A stretch of 64,000 nucleotides of DNA from JAYRSJ01 sp041920215 (GTDB lineage Bacteria; Pseudomonadota; Gammaproteobacteria; Burkholderiales; Burkholderiaceae_C). The notes beneath the pieces are model-generated. The model saw only the letters and a list, made by a program, of their open reading frames with translations, made no database searches and was not told the origin of the DNA. The stretch spans positions 124,001 through 188,000 of the forward strand of contig JAYRSJ010000004.1 in NCBI GenBank assembly GCA_041920215.1, written 5' to 3'. Position numbers and translations under genes: made by a program. The first letter of the stretch is position 1; each line of letters starts with the position of its first letter. Positions 63,791 to 64,000 of this stretch are shown here, one piece after another.

Positions 63791-64000
63791 ATGGAACGCC
63801 TGCGACGCCTGCTCCCCAGCCCCGACTCCCTGCAAGACAAACGCTGGCTGCGCTGGCTGGGGCCCTTGCTCCAGCACCCGCGGCTCTGGCATGTGAGCCG
63901 GCGCGGCATCGCGCTGGGCATGGCAATTGGCGTGTTCTTCGGCCTGCTGATACCGATCGCGCAGATCCCGGTATCGGCCGCGGTCGCTGTGGTGCTGCGC
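63791..64000 (+). CDS. DUF2062 membrane protein (N-terminal part)
   Basis: The first 70 codons of a gene that leaves the window on the right. LLPSPDSLQDKRWLRWLGPLLQHPRLWHVSRRGIALGMAIGVFFGLLIP is the DUF2062 opening: a short basic leader, LxHPxLWxxxRR and a glycine-rich membrane segment. In-frame ATGs also occur at 63758 and 63770; 63791 gives the family's usual start. It begins 48 bp after the ATPase stop. Confidence 0.85.
   Translation, partial: MERLRRLLPSPDSLQDKRWLRWLGPLLQHPRLWHVSRRGIALGMAIGVFFGLLIPIAQIPVSAAVAVVLR

Overview
The window is GC-rich, densely coded, non-mobile bacterial chromosome. Gene content and order (tkt near gap, yhdP plus a nitrilase-type gene divergent from glnE, UbiH-type hydroxylase, sigF/nrsF-type ECF pair, three two-component-propeller GGDEF proteins, rhombosortase) suggest a betaproteobacterium of the order Burkholderiales, of the Roseateles/Mitsuaria/Pelomonas kind. 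The genus is inference. No tRNA, rRNA, CRISPR, IS element or prophage was seen. A run of 37 G followed by ten N inside one gene (30497-30594) is an assembly scar.

Layout. 1-4094 (minus): catabolic operon with a DapA-family lyase, a three-part TRAP transporter and the start of an alpha-ketoglutarate-semialdehyde-type dehydrogenase. 4294-10861: topoisomerase III, SET-domain protein, BirA ligase, small SPOR-like protein and a secreted subtilase with a GlyGly-CTERM-like tail. 11038-15508 (minus): gap, an unknown exported protein, transketolase. 15639-21081 (plus): hemerythrin, then a translationally coupled REC-HD-GYP / REC / PAS-histidine kinase operon running into murU. 21101-33266 (minus): three large periplasmic-propeller diguanylate cyclases, interrupted by an aldo/keto reductase and an ECF sigma/anti-sigma pair. 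33321-38443: ubiH, DUF5694 protein, SpmA-SpmB fusion, lipoprotein, Nit1-type amidase. 38457-46877: yhdP, divergent glnE, rhombosortase, EamA exporter. 46986-50032: GST, then a GntR(YtrA)-ABC exporter operon with a visible operator and terminator.

50057-59988 is the most interesting part. A LitR/CarH-type MerR regulator with an intact Wx9EH motif and ExHxxG cobalamin motif faces a nine-gene operon: glutathione peroxidase, FAD oxidoreductase, DUF1365, cyclopropane-fatty-acid-synthase-type methyltransferase, chalcone-isomerase-like protein, MFS transporter, DUF3833 lipoprotein, SDR and SnoaL-like protein. A ferritin-like diiron protein lies downstream of the regulator. Two copies of a 15-bp near-palindrome lie between regulator and operon. 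Between the first two operon genes is a 352-bp insert with a textbook sigma-32 promoter, a three-way-junction RNA whose loop carries CCUCCUCCC (the anti-Shine-Dalgarno signature of the 'cuckoo'/CcsR stress sRNAs), and a terminator-like hairpin that contains the Shine-Dalgarno of the next gene. I read this as a light/singlet-oxygen-responsive membrane-lipid operon with an embedded heat-shock-sigma sRNA.

The right edge holds a tandem universal stress protein, a P2-type cation ATPase and a truncated DUF2062 gene.
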